Assembly (NCBI GenBank): GCA_944324645.1 | Contig: CALUXB010000005.1 | Coordinates: forward strand, 1-64,000 | Direction of reading: 5' to 3' | Source: an uncultured Elusimicrobiales bacterium | GTDB lineage: Bacteria; Elusimicrobiota; Elusimicrobia; Elusimicrobiales; Elusimicrobiaceae | DNA: 64,000 nt | Shown here: in pieces, positions 1 to 7,697 of the stretch | Position numbering within the stretch: position 1 is the first letter of the stretch | How the letters are laid out: each line of letters starts with the position of its first letter | The notes under the pieces: model-generated | Databases searched by the model: none | The model's input: only the letters and a program-made list of their open reading frames with translations | Told to the model about the DNA's origin: nothing | Translations under genes and position numbers: made by a program

Positions 1-246
1 CAAGTCCTGGTGGGCGCATTTTTTTTGCCCAAGCGGGCCAACTGCTTGGCCCGCGGCCGGACTTGAAAGGCACAGCGATGTTTTGGTTTTGGCACAGCCA
101 AGGCCAAAACCGCGAGCCCTCTCCCCCTCTTTTCACAGAGTGGCCTGGGCAGGGCCCGAACGGCTCTTTAGTCCGTTCTCTTCTTTGTTTGCGGGAGAAG
201 ACAGACGGCTGCAGTTTTTGTGCCACTTGCGCCGCGCCTCTGCAAA
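1..246. other. Unassigned segment with two hairpins
   Basis: No convincing gene is seen. Two inverted repeats stand out: 33-40 with 47-54 (GCGGGCCA/TGGCCCGC, 6-base loop) and 85-93 with 103-111 (GGTTTTGGC/GCCAAAACC). They could be the 3' part of a structured RNA that begins before the window, but no known RNA family is recognised. The short open frame in it has no SD site and no familiar motif. Confidence 0.4.
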
Positions 247-255
247 TGTTAAAAT
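247..255 (+). promoter_or_regulatory. Extended -10 promoter of tRNA-Gln
   Basis: TG at 247-248, one base, then TAAAAT at 250-255. Eleven bases separate the -10 from the mature tRNA 5' end, the same distance as for the tRNA-Glu and tRNA-Phe genes in this window. No good -35 is seen. Confidence 0.6.
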
Positions 256-266
256 ATAAATGTTGA

Positions 267-340
267 TCCGGGATGGTGTAATGGTAACACGGATGCCTCT
301 GGAGCATTAATTCTAGGTTCGAGTCCTAGTCCCGGAACCA
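267..340 (+). tRNA. tRNA-Gln (anticodon CTG)
   Basis: A full cloverleaf can be drawn: acceptor TCCGGGA (267-273) pairs with TCCCGGA (330-336), the anticodon stem is GATGC/GCATT and the 7-base loop CTCTGGA carries anticodon CTG, which reads CAG. The T loop has TTCGAGT. Discriminator A is at 337 and CCA is encoded at 338-340. Glutaminyl-tRNA may be made through the GatCAB amidotransferase, since gatC and gatA are present in this window; no glutaminyl-tRNA synthetase is seen here. Confidence 0.95.
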
Positions 341-351
341 GATTTATTTGG

Positions 352-386
352 GCCGCCGCCGGCATAAGGCGGCGGCTATTTCTTTT
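352..386 (+). terminator. Intrinsic terminator between tRNA-Gln and lysS
   Basis: A 9-bp GC stem, 352-360 with 368-376 (GCCGCCGCC/GGCGGCGGC), is followed by a T-rich run ending just before the lysS SD (AGAGG). It probably ends the tRNA transcript. lysS then depends on readthrough, because no separate promoter fits in the remaining space. Confidence 0.65.
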
Positions 387-396
387 AGAGGCTATT

Positions 397-1914
397 ATGG
401 AAAACACCGCTAAACCCGCAGAAAAACATAATAACGCGCTGGACGAAATCATCGCCCAACGCTACGCCGAAGCCAACGAACTCAAGGCCGCCGGCATCAA
501 TCCTTACCCCAACCGCTGCGAGAAAAAGCAGACCTGCGCCGAAGCCAAAAATTCCCCTGACGACAGCGAAGTCTGCACCGCCGGCCGCCTAGTACAGCTG
601 CGTCTGATGGGCAAGGCCGCCTTTGCGCATTTGCGTGACTTTTCCGGCAAAGTGCAGCTCTATATTGCCAAAGACAATTTGGGCGATGAGCCGTACGCCT
701 TTTTTAAAAAACACATGGCGGTAGGGGACTTTGTATCCGTCACCGGGCATATGTTTGTCACCAAAACCGGCGAACGCACTATTAAAGCCACCAAACTGGA
801 TTTAATTTCCAAAGCTATCCGCCCCATGCCGGAAAAGTTCCACGGCTTGCAGGATACGGAAGTGCGCTTCCGCAAACGCCACTTGGATTTAATCGCCAAT
901 GAAGAAGTAAAAGACATTTTTGTCAAACGCGCCAAAATTATTTCTTCCATACGCAAAACATTGGACGAAAAAGGCTTTTTGGAAGTAGAAACCCCCGTAC
1001 TCACGCCAGACAGCGGCGGCGCGGTGGCGCGCCCGTTCCAGACCTATCACAACGCGTTGAAAATGCCGCTTCGCTTGCGTATAGCCTTGGAACTCTATCA
1101 CAAACGCCTCATCGTGGGCGGCTTTGACCGTATTTATGAAATTGGTCACATGTTCCGCAACGAAGGCATTGACACCACCCATAACCCCGAATTTACCATG
1201 ATGGAACTTTATCAGGCTTATGGCGATGTGAACACTATGGCGGACCTGTTTGAAGAAATTTTAGGCAACGCTGCCAAAGCCGTCGGCGTAGAAAAAGTGA
1301 TGTACCGCGGGCAGGAAATCAACCTGGTGCCTCCGTACAAACGCTTGCATATTCCGCAAGCGTGGAAAGAAAAATTCGGTCAGGACATTCACGACGTGTT
1401 AGACGGCCGCCAATTCAAACGCGAACCGCTGGCCAAACTGGCTAAGGAGCAGGGCATTTCTTTCTCCGCCAGTGACCCGGACAGCAAACTCTTTGACGAC
1501 TTGTTTGAAACCAAGCTGCTGGCTGGCTACAACTGCCCCGTCATCGCGCTGGATTACCCCACCGCAGTCAGCCCATTTAGCAAAACCAAACCCGGCGACC
1601 CGGAAATTGTGGAGCGCTTTGAAGTTTTCGTCAATGGCAGTGAATTGGGCAACGCATATACCGAGCTCAATGACCCGGCCGACCAGCTGCAGCGCCTCAA
1701 AGACCAGGCTATTGAAAAAGCCAAAGCCCAGGGCGAAGACGCTGAAAACGCCGATATTTTAGACGGCGACTATATTGAAGCGTTAGAGTCCGGCATGCCC
1801 CCCACCGGCGGCATGGGCATTGGCATAGACCGTATGGTTATGTTGCTCACCCAGCAGGATTCCATACGCGAAATTATTTTCTTCCCCACGCTCAAAGCCC
1901 AAGAAGAGAAATAA
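397..1914 (+). CDS. lysS: Lysine--tRNA ligase (class II)
   Basis: Charges tRNA-Lys with lysine in the cytoplasm. The 505-residue length is normal for bacterial LysRS. An N-terminal OB-fold anticodon-binding domain (about 60-145) is followed by the class II catalytic core. Motif 2 is seen as YEIGHMFRNEG followed by HNPEFTMMELY (about 250-275), and motif 3 as GGMGIGIDRMVMLL near the C-terminus. The start at 397 is supported by the SD AGAGG. It lies directly behind the tRNA-Gln terminator and ends in a strong terminator of its own. A class I LysRS can be excluded by these motifs. Confidence 0.97.
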   Translation: MENTAKPAEKHNNALDEIIAQRYAEANELKAAGINPYPNRCEKKQTCAEAKNSPDDSEVCTAGRLVQLRLMGKAAFAHLRDFSGKVQLYIAKDNLGDEPYAFFKKHMAVGDFVSVTGHMFVTKTGERTIKATKLDLISKAIRPMPEKFHGLQDTEVRFRKRHLDLIANEEVKDIFVKRAKIISSIRKTLDEKGFLEVETPVLTPDSGGAVARPFQTYHNALKMPLRLRIALELYHKRLIVGGFDRIYEIGHMFRNEGIDTTHNPEFTMMELYQAYGDVNTMADLFEEILGNAAKAVGVEKVMYRGQEINLVPPYKRLHIPQAWKEKFGQDIHDVLDGRQFKREPLAKLAKEQGISFSASDPDSKLFDDLFETKLLAGYNCPVIALDYPTAVSPFSKTKPGDPEIVERFEVFVNGSELGNAYTELNDPADQLQRLKDQAIEKAKAQGEDAENADILDGDYIEALESGMPPTGGMGIGIDRMVMLLTQQDSIREIIFFPTLKAQEEK

Positions 1915-1924
1915 CTTTACTCAA

Positions 1925-1960
1925 GCAACCCCCCGCTCAAAAAAGCGGGGGGTTGCTTTT
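1925..1960 (+). terminator. Terminator of lysS
   Basis: A 13-bp stem, GCAACCCCCCGCT (1925-1937) with its complement at 1944-1956, has a 6-base loop and is followed by TTTT. It is clearly directional for the plus strand. Confidence 0.9.
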
Positions 1961-1983
1961 TACAATCAAGTATTTCCTTTATT

Positions 1984-2580
1984 CTATTTAATAAATTGTC
2001 CGTAGCAATTCCAATTTCCTACTACATTTCTGACATACCCCAAACTCTCCACAAATTTCCGCCATTCACGCTGGCGGCCGGCATGCGTTTCATTGCACAT
2101 CCCTTTCAAAGCGCCTGCCTGAAAAGAACCGGGATGATTGAACGAAGCAAAGCACCCAAATCCATTTCCATGCCAAGAAGAATCCACATCAAAAACGACC
2201 CGGGCCGGGCCCCGTATATAGGCCGTTACAGCCCACTCGCCCCCTTCTCCAGAAGATATTTGCGTAATACAGTTGCCACTTTGGGCTGTTACAGTCGGCA
2301 AGGCAGCGGCTAACTCTATATCCAAATCATTAAAACATGTAGCCTCATTCCCATTAGCCATAAGATATCTTTCTTTTGCCTGGCAAATTTGCTGCGCCCA
2401 CATTTCCATTTTAACCACCCGGGCCTTTAGCAAAGCTTTTTGATACATAGGATATGCAATGGCGGCTAATATGCCGATAATCAGCACCACAACCAGAAGT
2501 TCAATCAGCGTAAAGCCGCCAAATTTGCGTTTTACGGGGTTTCTAAAATGAAGAATGTTTTTTTGATAAATTTTGCTCAT
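1984..2580 (-). CDS. Type IV prepilin-like protein (T-tract/dyad class)
   Basis: A 198-residue protein with a basic leader of about 22 residues that begins MSKIYQK, then G^[18 protein letters not shown], the classical prepilin peptidase site with Phe at +1 and Glu at +5 (one TTG codon further upstream is also open). The mature part has the hydrophobic N-terminal helix and a variable C-terminal domain with several cysteines. It is probably a minor pilin or pseudopilin exported by a type IV pilus or type II-like machine that is not encoded here. The ATG at 2580 is chosen because it lies exactly six bases after the -10 and inside the conserved dyad; there is no SD. The gene is alone and converges on lysS. 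Confidence 0.88.
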   Translation of the reverse strand: MSKIYQKNILHFRNPVKRKFGGFTLIELLVVVLIIGILAAIAYPMYQKALLKARVVKMEMWAQQICQAKERYLMANGNEATCFNDLDIELAAALPTVTAQSGNCITQISSGEGGEWAVTAYIRGPARVVFDVDSSWHGNGFGCFASFNHPGSFQAGALKGMCNETHAGRQREWRKFVESLGYVRNVVGNWNCYGQFIK

Positions 2581-2615
2581 ACGCAAAATTTATTAAAAAA
2601 AAAAAAACAAGTCAA
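2559..2615 (-). promoter_or_regulatory. Pilin promoter with T13 spacer and start-codon dyad
   Basis: Reading the minus strand: -35 TTGACT (2615-2610), a 17-base spacer containing T13, -10 TAAATT (2592-2587), six bases, then ATG at 2580. Inverted arms GATAAATTTTGC at 2565-2576 and GCAAAATTTATT at 2583-2594 flank a 6-base centre holding the start codon. T and A runs extend the arms to about 18 bp, with one mismatch. The layout predicts a leaderless transcript and a dimeric operator over the -10 and start. Confidence 0.75.
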
Positions 2616-2701
2616 GCCCTTCTGGTTTTGCCGGCCTGCCTCCCCCAACAAACGGCACGGCTGGCACCGCAAGCCGTTGCCCAAAGCTTCTTTTAATAAA
2701 G

Positions 2702-2707
2702 TAAAAT
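2702..2707 (+). promoter_or_regulatory. Putative -10 of lolC, leaderless spacing
   Basis: TAAAAT lies exactly six bases before the lolC ATG and there is no SD, so transcription should begin at or next to the start codon. No matching -35 at 16-18 bases is seen. Confidence 0.45.
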
Positions 2708-2713
2708 ATATCC

Positions 2714-3937
2714 ATGAAATTTGAACGTTTTGTGGCTATGCGCTATATGCTCAAACGCAAAGGCCTCTTTGCGCTTATTACCACGCTTATTGGTGTGGCA
2801 GGCGTGAGCGTGGGCGTGGCGGCTTTGATTACCACCTTGTCCGTCATGAACGGCTTTCAAAGCGACATCAAAGAAAAAATCATCGGCGCTCAAAGCCATA
2901 TTCTGGTTTTCGGCCGCATGGGTGCGGACGTTTATCCCGAAAAACTCAAAGCCGTTGAAACCCTGGAAGGGGTGGAAGGTGCCGCGCCCAACATTTACGG
3001 GCAGGCCATTATTTCCTACCGGGGCCAAAGCCTGGGCGTGATTATCCGCGGCTTAGACCCGGCGCAGGAAGCCAAGATAAACAATTTAAACGATTCTTTA
3101 ACCGAGGGCTCCTTTACGGCTCCGGCCGATTGGAGTGAGGACGCCCCCCCGCCGCTGGTGCTGGGTACGGAACTGGCGATGAACCTAAACCTTTTTGTCG
3201 GAGATGAAGTGGTGCTTATTTCCCCGCAGTCCATCTCCACCGGGGCGGGTATGTTTCCCAAAATGAAACGCTTCCGCATCAGTGGGCTTTTGCGTACAGG
3301 ATATTATGAGTTTGACAATACCATCGTCTATGCCCCGCTGGCAGACGCCAGCGACTTTTTGGGCCTGCAGCAAGGGGTAACCGGTCTGGCGGTCAAACTG
3401 CACGACATGAACCAAGCCGAAAGGCTGGTCCCTGCCATACAGCAAGCGGTCGGCTACGGCTATGCGGTGCGTACTTTTGCGCAAATGAACAGCACCCTTT
3501 ACGCCGCGCTGAAGCTGGAAAAGGCCGTAATGTTCATTATTTTGTTTTTAATTATTGCGGTGGCTTCGTTAAACATCGCTTCCAACCTCATTTTGCTGGG
3601 CACCGAAAAACTGCGCGACATTGGCATTATGCGCGCCCTGGGTGCCAGCCCCAAAATGATACGCGGCATTTTTATGTGGGAAGCGATGATGACCGCCACC
3701 ATCGGCATCATTTTGGGGGTGGCGCTGGCTTTGCTTTTGTGCTGGATTATTGCCACCTTTAATATTGTAGAACTACCCGGCGATATTTATTACCTGACCA
3801 AAGTGCCCGTGCGCATAGATGTATGGGATGTGCTGGCCGTCATCGGCGGCAGTTATTTGGTATGCTTTTTGGCGGGGCTGTACCCGGCGCTGAAAGCTTC
3901 GCGCGTACACCCTACAGACGCAATACGTTATGGCTGA
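2714..3937 (+). CDS. lolC: LolC/LolE-family lipoprotein-releasing ABC transporter permease
   Basis: Inner-membrane subunit of the LolCDE complex, which releases outer-membrane lipoproteins to the periplasmic carrier. The 407 residues fit the family: a first membrane helix at about 18-45, a large periplasmic MacB-like domain up to about 265, and three C-terminal helices near 270-295, 315-345 and 370-395. The N-terminal FVAMRYMLKRK and VMNGFQ are typical of LolC/E. Only one permease is present, so it may act as a homodimer (LolF-like). The reading frame overlaps lolD by 8 bases, implying translational coupling. No SD precedes the start. Confidence 0.92.
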   Translation: MKFERFVAMRYMLKRKGLFALITTLIGVAGVSVGVAALITTLSVMNGFQSDIKEKIIGAQSHILVFGRMGADVYPEKLKAVETLEGVEGAAPNIYGQAIISYRGQSLGVIIRGLDPAQEAKINNLNDSLTEGSFTAPADWSEDAPPPLVLGTELAMNLNLFVGDEVVLISPQSISTGAGMFPKMKRFRISGLLRTGYYEFDNTIVYAPLADASDFLGLQQGVTGLAVKLHDMNQAERLVPAIQQAVGYGYAVRTFAQMNSTLYAALKLEKAVMFIILFLIIAVASLNIASNLILLGTEKLRDIGIMRALGASPKMIRGIFMWEAMMTATIGIILGVALALLLCWIIATFNIVELPGDIYYLTKVPVRIDVWDVLAVIGGSYLVCFLAGLYPALKASRVHPTDAIRYG

Positions 3938-4601
3938 TATATTGGAAATTAAAAATCTGACCAAAATTTACGGGCAGGGCCAAGAAAACCTGTGCGTGCT
4001 AGACAACGCCGAGCTGAAGATCAGCGCGGGCTCTTTTGTGGTCTTGCTCGGGCCCAGCGGCAGCGGCAAAAGCACACTTCTTAATCTAATTGGTATGCTG
4101 GATAAACCCACCTCCGGGGAAATTTTCTTTGAAGGCAAAGACATTACCAAAATGAAAAGCGAAAGCAAACGCTCCGCCCTGCGGCGCAAAAAAATGGGTT
4201 TTGTATTTCAATTTGACGGGCTCCTGCCGGAATTTTCTTTGCTTGAAAATGTGGCCCTGCCGGGCCTGATGCACGGCAAAGATGAGCGTTCCCGCGCGCA
4301 AAAATTGCTGGACCAATTTGGCATTGGGCACATCAGCCACAAAATGCCGGCTGATTTAAGCGGCGGCGAAAAACAGCGCGCCGCCATTGCGCGTGCGCTG
4401 TGCAATAAGCCCACGCTTCTTTTGGCAGACGAGCCCACCGGCAATTTAGACGCCGCACGCAAAGAGCAAGTTTTCCAAGATTTTGCCGCCCTGGCGCGCG
4501 AAGGGCTGACGGTGCTGATGGTCACGCACGATGTGCACGCCGCCGACTATGCAGACGCCGTCTATACCCTGCACGAGCGCAAATTAGAGCGCACAAAATA
4601 A
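3930..4601 (+). CDS. lolD: Lipoprotein-releasing system ATP-binding protein
   Basis: Cytoplasmic ATPase that powers the LolC-type permease encoded just upstream. It has Walker A GPSGSGKS (about 38-45), Q loop, ABC signature LSGGEKQR (about 143-150), Walker B LLLADEPTGNLD and the H loop in VTHDVH. The 223-residue length is typical of LolD/MacB-type ATPases. It starts inside the end of lolC. The downstream Sel1 gene begins 14 bases after its stop and encodes a lipoprotein, a plausible cargo of this system. Confidence 0.94.
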   Translation: MADILEIKNLTKIYGQGQENLCVLDNAELKISAGSFVVLLGPSGSGKSTLLNLIGMLDKPTSGEIFFEGKDITKMKSESKRSALRRKKMGFVFQFDGLLPEFSLLENVALPGLMHGKDERSRAQKLLDQFGIGHISHKMPADLSGGEKQRAAIARALCNKPTLLLADEPTGNLDAARKEQVFQDFAALAREGLTVLMVTHDVHAADYADAVYTLHERKLERTK

Positions 4602-4615
4602 ATAGTGGGGGTTCT

Positions 4616-5041
4616 ATGACCAAATGGCTTTGGATAATTTGTCTGTGTGCCGCCGCTTTCTTACCCGCCTGCGGCCGCACGGAGGCCCCCACCCCGGCAG
4701 ACCCGGCTGAAACGGTCGCGCTGGAAGAGCTGGAATATAAAATTCCGCTTACCAACTCCCAATTTGAACACCTGCGCCGCGTGGCCCACAGCGGCGACGG
4801 GGAAGCCCAAGTGATTGTGGCCCTCATCTATGCCGGCGGTTATGGCGCGGCTAAGAATTTTAATGAAGCCACCCGCTGGCTGCGCCGGGCCCAACAGGCC
4901 GGCCAGCCCGACGCCGAAGCTATTTTATCCCAACTGCACCAAATGATGCGGGTGAACCCGAATGCGGCAGACCAATGGATCCGCACCGAAGCAGAAAAAC
5001 GCCTGGCGGAGTTAAACCAAAAAAATGATAAAAAAAATTAA
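4616..5041 (+). CDS. Sel1-repeat lipoprotein
   Basis: A 141-residue protein with a signal sequence and lipobox LPAC (Cys19), so it is probably lipidated. After a linker there is one or two Sel1/TPR-like repeats (VIVALIYAGGYGAAKNFNEA). Sel1 repeats form helical scaffolds for protein contacts; the partner is unknown. It has a G-rich SD (GTGGGGG) and overlaps the next Sel1 gene by 17 bases. It is the first of three Sel1 genes co-transcribed with lolCD, which suggests an envelope role. Confidence 0.8.
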   Translation: MTKWLWIICLCAAAFLPACGRTEAPTPADPAETVALEELEYKIPLTNSQFEHLRRVAHSGDGEAQVIVALIYAGGYGAAKNFNEATRWLRRAQQAGQPDAEAILSQLHQMMRVNPNAADQWIRTEAEKRLAELNQKNDKKN

Positions 5042-5987
5042 TCTTTTTGCTCTTTTTTTCTGTACCGCGCTCTGCGCCCAGGCCGCCCAACTGCTCAACG
5101 AGCCCGGCCTGCGTGCGGCCTTAACCCCCACCCCCTCTTTCCAGCAAGCCAAAAGCGAAGCCCGCTGGGATAAACAGCCCGAAACCTTTTTGGCCTTGGG
5201 CAAAATTTACTACTACGGCCGCGGCACCAAAAAAGACATAAAAAAAGCCCGCAAATACTGGCAGAAAGCCGCCCGGAAAAACCAGCGCGAAGCCCAACTG
5301 CTTTTGGCTCTGCTGCAGCTGGACAGCGCTAAAAAAGAAGCCGACAAAATCCCGCATTTTCAAACCGTACTCAAGCTGGCGCAAGAAGACTATCCGCTGG
5401 CACAATATGCGCTGTCTTTTCTCTATGCAGACGGTATTGGCACCCCGGCGCAAGCCCAAACCGCGCTGGCGTGGCTGCAGCGCGCGGCCCAGGCCGCCAC
5501 CCCGGTGCCTGCGGCGCAAACCCAGCTGGCGCTCTATTATGCGCAGGGCTACCCGCCTTATATCCAGCCGGACCTGCCCCAAGCGTTTGCACTTATGCTC
5601 CGCGCCGCCGAAGCGGAAAACCCGCAAGCACGCTATAATGTGGCCCATATGTACTTAAACGGACAAGGAACAGAAAAAAACGAAAAACGCGCTTTTCATT
5701 TTATGCGCCTAGCCGCCAAAGACGGGCTGGTGAGAGCCCAAATGGAACTGAGCGATATGTACCGCCGCGGCCTAGGCGTTAAAGCAGATGATTATGGCGC
5801 CTTTCGCTGGATGCACGCCGCCGCTTTGCACGATAACGCAGACGCCCAAGCACAAACCGCGCTGAACTATTTGCACGGCATCGGCGGCCCTGTCAACCGC
5901 CGTGAGGCGTTGTTTTGGGCGGTGCAGGCCCGCGCCAATGGCAACCCAAACGCCCAAGAAATTATCCAAAAAATAAAGGAGCCGTAA
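5025..5987 (+). CDS. Exported Sel1-repeat protein
   Basis: A 320-residue protein with a cleavable signal peptide (hydrophobic to about residue 18, likely AQA cleavage). At least five Sel1 repeats follow, recognisable by units such as YNVAHMYLNGQGTEKNEKRA and MYRRGLGVKADDYGAFRWM. It is expected to be a periplasmic helical scaffold. Its start lies inside the preceding Sel1 lipoprotein gene and its stop directly abuts the next ATG, so all three should be made together. The specific function is unknown. Confidence 0.8.
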   Translation: MIKKINLFALFFCTALCAQAAQLLNEPGLRAALTPTPSFQQAKSEARWDKQPETFLALGKIYYYGRGTKKDIKKARKYWQKAARKNQREAQLLLALLQLDSAKKEADKIPHFQTVLKLAQEDYPLAQYALSFLYADGIGTPAQAQTALAWLQRAAQAATPVPAAQTQLALYYAQGYPPYIQPDLPQAFALMLRAAEAENPQARYNVAHMYLNGQGTEKNEKRAFHFMRLAAKDGLVRAQMELSDMYRRGLGVKADDYGAFRWMHAAALHDNADAQAQTALNYLHGIGGPVNRREALFWAVQARANGNPNAQEIIQKIKEP

Positions 5988-6608
5988 ATGAACCACCCCA
6001 TTTTATCTATTACCTTGCTAACGCTGATTGCCGTATTGCTGGCCATTTGGCTTATCCGCAAAGCGGCCCGTATGCGCTTGGCAAGCAAATTGCAAAAAGC
6101 CCAACAAGGCGACCCGCAGGCCCAGTATGAAACAGCTATTCTGTATTACTATGGACGAGCCGTACCCAAAGATTATCAACAAACATTTACCTATATGCAG
6201 GCGGCCGCGCAAGCCGGGCATTTAAAAGCGCTCAATGCCTTGGGCGCGCTGTACTTAGCCGGGCACGGAACGGAAAAGGACGAACCCAAAGCGCTGGCCT
6301 GCTATAAGAAAGCGGCGGAAAGCGGGGATTTTGAAGGAATGGTCAATTTGGCCATTTTATACCGTATGGGCACGGGCACCAAACAAAATGACGCGCAAGC
6401 CTTTGCCTGGATGAAAAAAGCCGCCGACGGCGGCAGCCCGCTGGGCCAGCGGATTTTGGGCGAATTTTACTATGCGGGCATCGGCACACCGATAGACAAA
6501 CAGCAAGGCCTCAAATATTACGCGCTGGCCGCCGCGCAGAAAGAGCCTGTGGCCGTTAAATTCCTTAAAACGCGCGACCCGCGCCTGCAGCACCACGGCC
6601 CTATGTAA
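5988..6608 (+). CDS. Membrane-anchored Sel1-repeat protein
   Basis: A 206-residue protein with one N-terminal membrane helix (about 4-23) followed by arginine/lysine-rich residues and about four Sel1 repeats (AQYETAILYYYGRAVPKDYQ, LNALGALYLAGHGTEKDEPKA and others). Basic residues after the helix leave the topology ambiguous. ATG follows the upstream stop codon with no gap. It ends the lolCD-Sel1 operon, before a strong terminator. Confidence 0.8.
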   Translation: MNHPILSITLLTLIAVLLAIWLIRKAARMRLASKLQKAQQGDPQAQYETAILYYYGRAVPKDYQQTFTYMQAAAQAGHLKALNALGALYLAGHGTEKDEPKALACYKKAAESGDFEGMVNLAILYRMGTGTKQNDAQAFAWMKKAADGGSPLGQRILGEFYYAGIGTPIDKQQGLKYYALAAAQKEPVAVKFLKTRDPRLQHHGPM

Positions 6609-6641
6609 TTAAACCCGGCCCGAACAAAAAATCAACTCTTA

Positions 6642-6672
6642 AAAAGCCCCGGGCAAAAAGTCCGGGGCTTTT
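6642..6672 (+). terminator. Terminator of the lolCD-Sel1 operon
   Basis: Arms AAAAGCCCCGG (6642-6652) and CCGGGGCTTTT (6662-6672) with a 9-base loop form a standard intrinsic terminator that can work in both directions. Confidence 0.9.
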
Positions 6673-6811
6673 AATTATTTACGGGCGGCCCAAAAGATGC
6701 AATTTTTATCCTGTTCTTTTTAGGATTTTCTTCTTTTGCCTTTGAGCGTGCGCGTGTTTCTCCCGCTGGCCCTATAAAGGTATTTTCCGGCGCGGGGCGG
6801 GGGCTAGGGTT

Positions 6812-7027
6812 TCACCATATGGCCGATTCATATAAAGGGGATCCGTTTTTTGTGCCCGACCGACGCAAATAGCAAAATGCCTGCCTTTTAGCTGCATACG
6901 CCCAATGATAATTTCTGGATACAAAGCCCGACAGAGGCATTGGCTTTGCCAACATACTATCGGACTTTACAATACAGTTTGCAGATGTTATTCCATCCCT
7001 ACCATTTAAACGCCCGGCATCTTCTGT
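6812..7027 (-). pseudogene. Possible prepilin C-terminal remnant
   Basis: One open frame of 71 codons between a TAG and a TGA, without a start codon or prepilin leader. Its composition resembles pilin C-terminal domains: an isolated SANCIV, aromatic-rich middle (NYHWAYAAKR) and a late CYLRRSGTKNG segment like the cysteine-containing ends of the intact pilins. It lies in the otherwise empty 6673-7111 gap, directly downstream of another pilin on the same strand. It could be chance coding; confidence is low. Confidence 0.35.
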
Positions 7028-7111
7028 CTAGCCGGCCGCATTGAAAAAAACAATGCAAACCCTTTTAATATTTCCGCCCTATCTTCCAGAAACCCACAAG
7101 AAATATGGCCA

Positions 7112-7143
7112 AATAAAACCTCCGCTCCAAAGAGCAGGGGTTT
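7112..7143 (-). terminator. Terminator of the broken pilin gene
   Basis: Arms AAACCTCCGCTC (7116-7127) and GAGCAGGGGTTT (7132-7143) pair with small mismatches. The minus strand continues into a T-rich run. It directly follows the pilin stop at 7145. Confidence 0.75.
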
Positions 7144-7144
7144 A

Positions 7145-7638
7145 TTAAAGTTCGCCATCCAGGTATGTATATCCTCGGCTTTCCCAATCTTTGCAGATCA
7201 TACGGCCGGTATCTGTCAATTGGGTATGACAAGTTTTAACGGTACTACCATCGGGATAATACGTACCGGAAAGACTCCAGTTATTTTCAGGAGACAAACG
7301 ATAGGTCTCCGTATAGCAATGCCCAACCACACAACCTACCCAGAATTCAAAATTTTTAGTTACATATTTAGATGTATCTGTTGCGTCCCATTCTCCCCCG
7401 CTTAATTCTGCCACACCAACTAGCTCCTCCCCGGGGATAGCCGCCGTCAGCCCAGTCTCTAAAATAGCCATTTGGATATTTTTTCCGCCGCATTTACAAA
7501 AACAGAAACCTCTGTGGCGCGGCTTTTCTCCACCGCTTTATTATACTGCGGCAAAGCAATGGCAGATAAAATGCCAATAATTAATACAACTACTAATAAT
7601 TCTATTAGTGTAAAACCTGCAGTTCTTTTTCTTCTCAT
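7145..7638 (-). pseudogene. Prepilin-like gene broken by a one-base frameshift
   Basis: The first part, from ATG at 7638, encodes MRRKRTAG^[18 protein letters not shown] and 20-odd further residues, then stops at 7459. A second frame, open down to 7145, carries a normal pilin C-terminal domain with paired cysteines. The two join into a 164-residue protein if one base is added to the A6 run (plus-strand T6 at 7479-7484), giving [14 protein letters not shown]. It is therefore a single-base deletion in a homopolymer, either a real inactivation, a slippage switch or a sequence error. The short leader lacks the dyad promoter found at other pilins. Confidence 0.85.
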
Positions 7639-7697
7639 AAAAACCCCTTTATTGTCTATAATATGTACTTTTATACTTTAATTCTTATTTTGAATAT

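Noticed and set aside
341..396. T-box or lysine riboswitch before lysS
   Set aside because: Only one short GC hairpin with a T-rich tail fits between the tRNA and the SD; it is simply a terminator.
2559..2615. Pilin dyad with A/T tract as an intrinsic terminator
   Set aside because: On either strand the T run lies upstream of the hairpin and an A run downstream, the wrong order for termination; the stem is also A+T-rich and contains the start codon.
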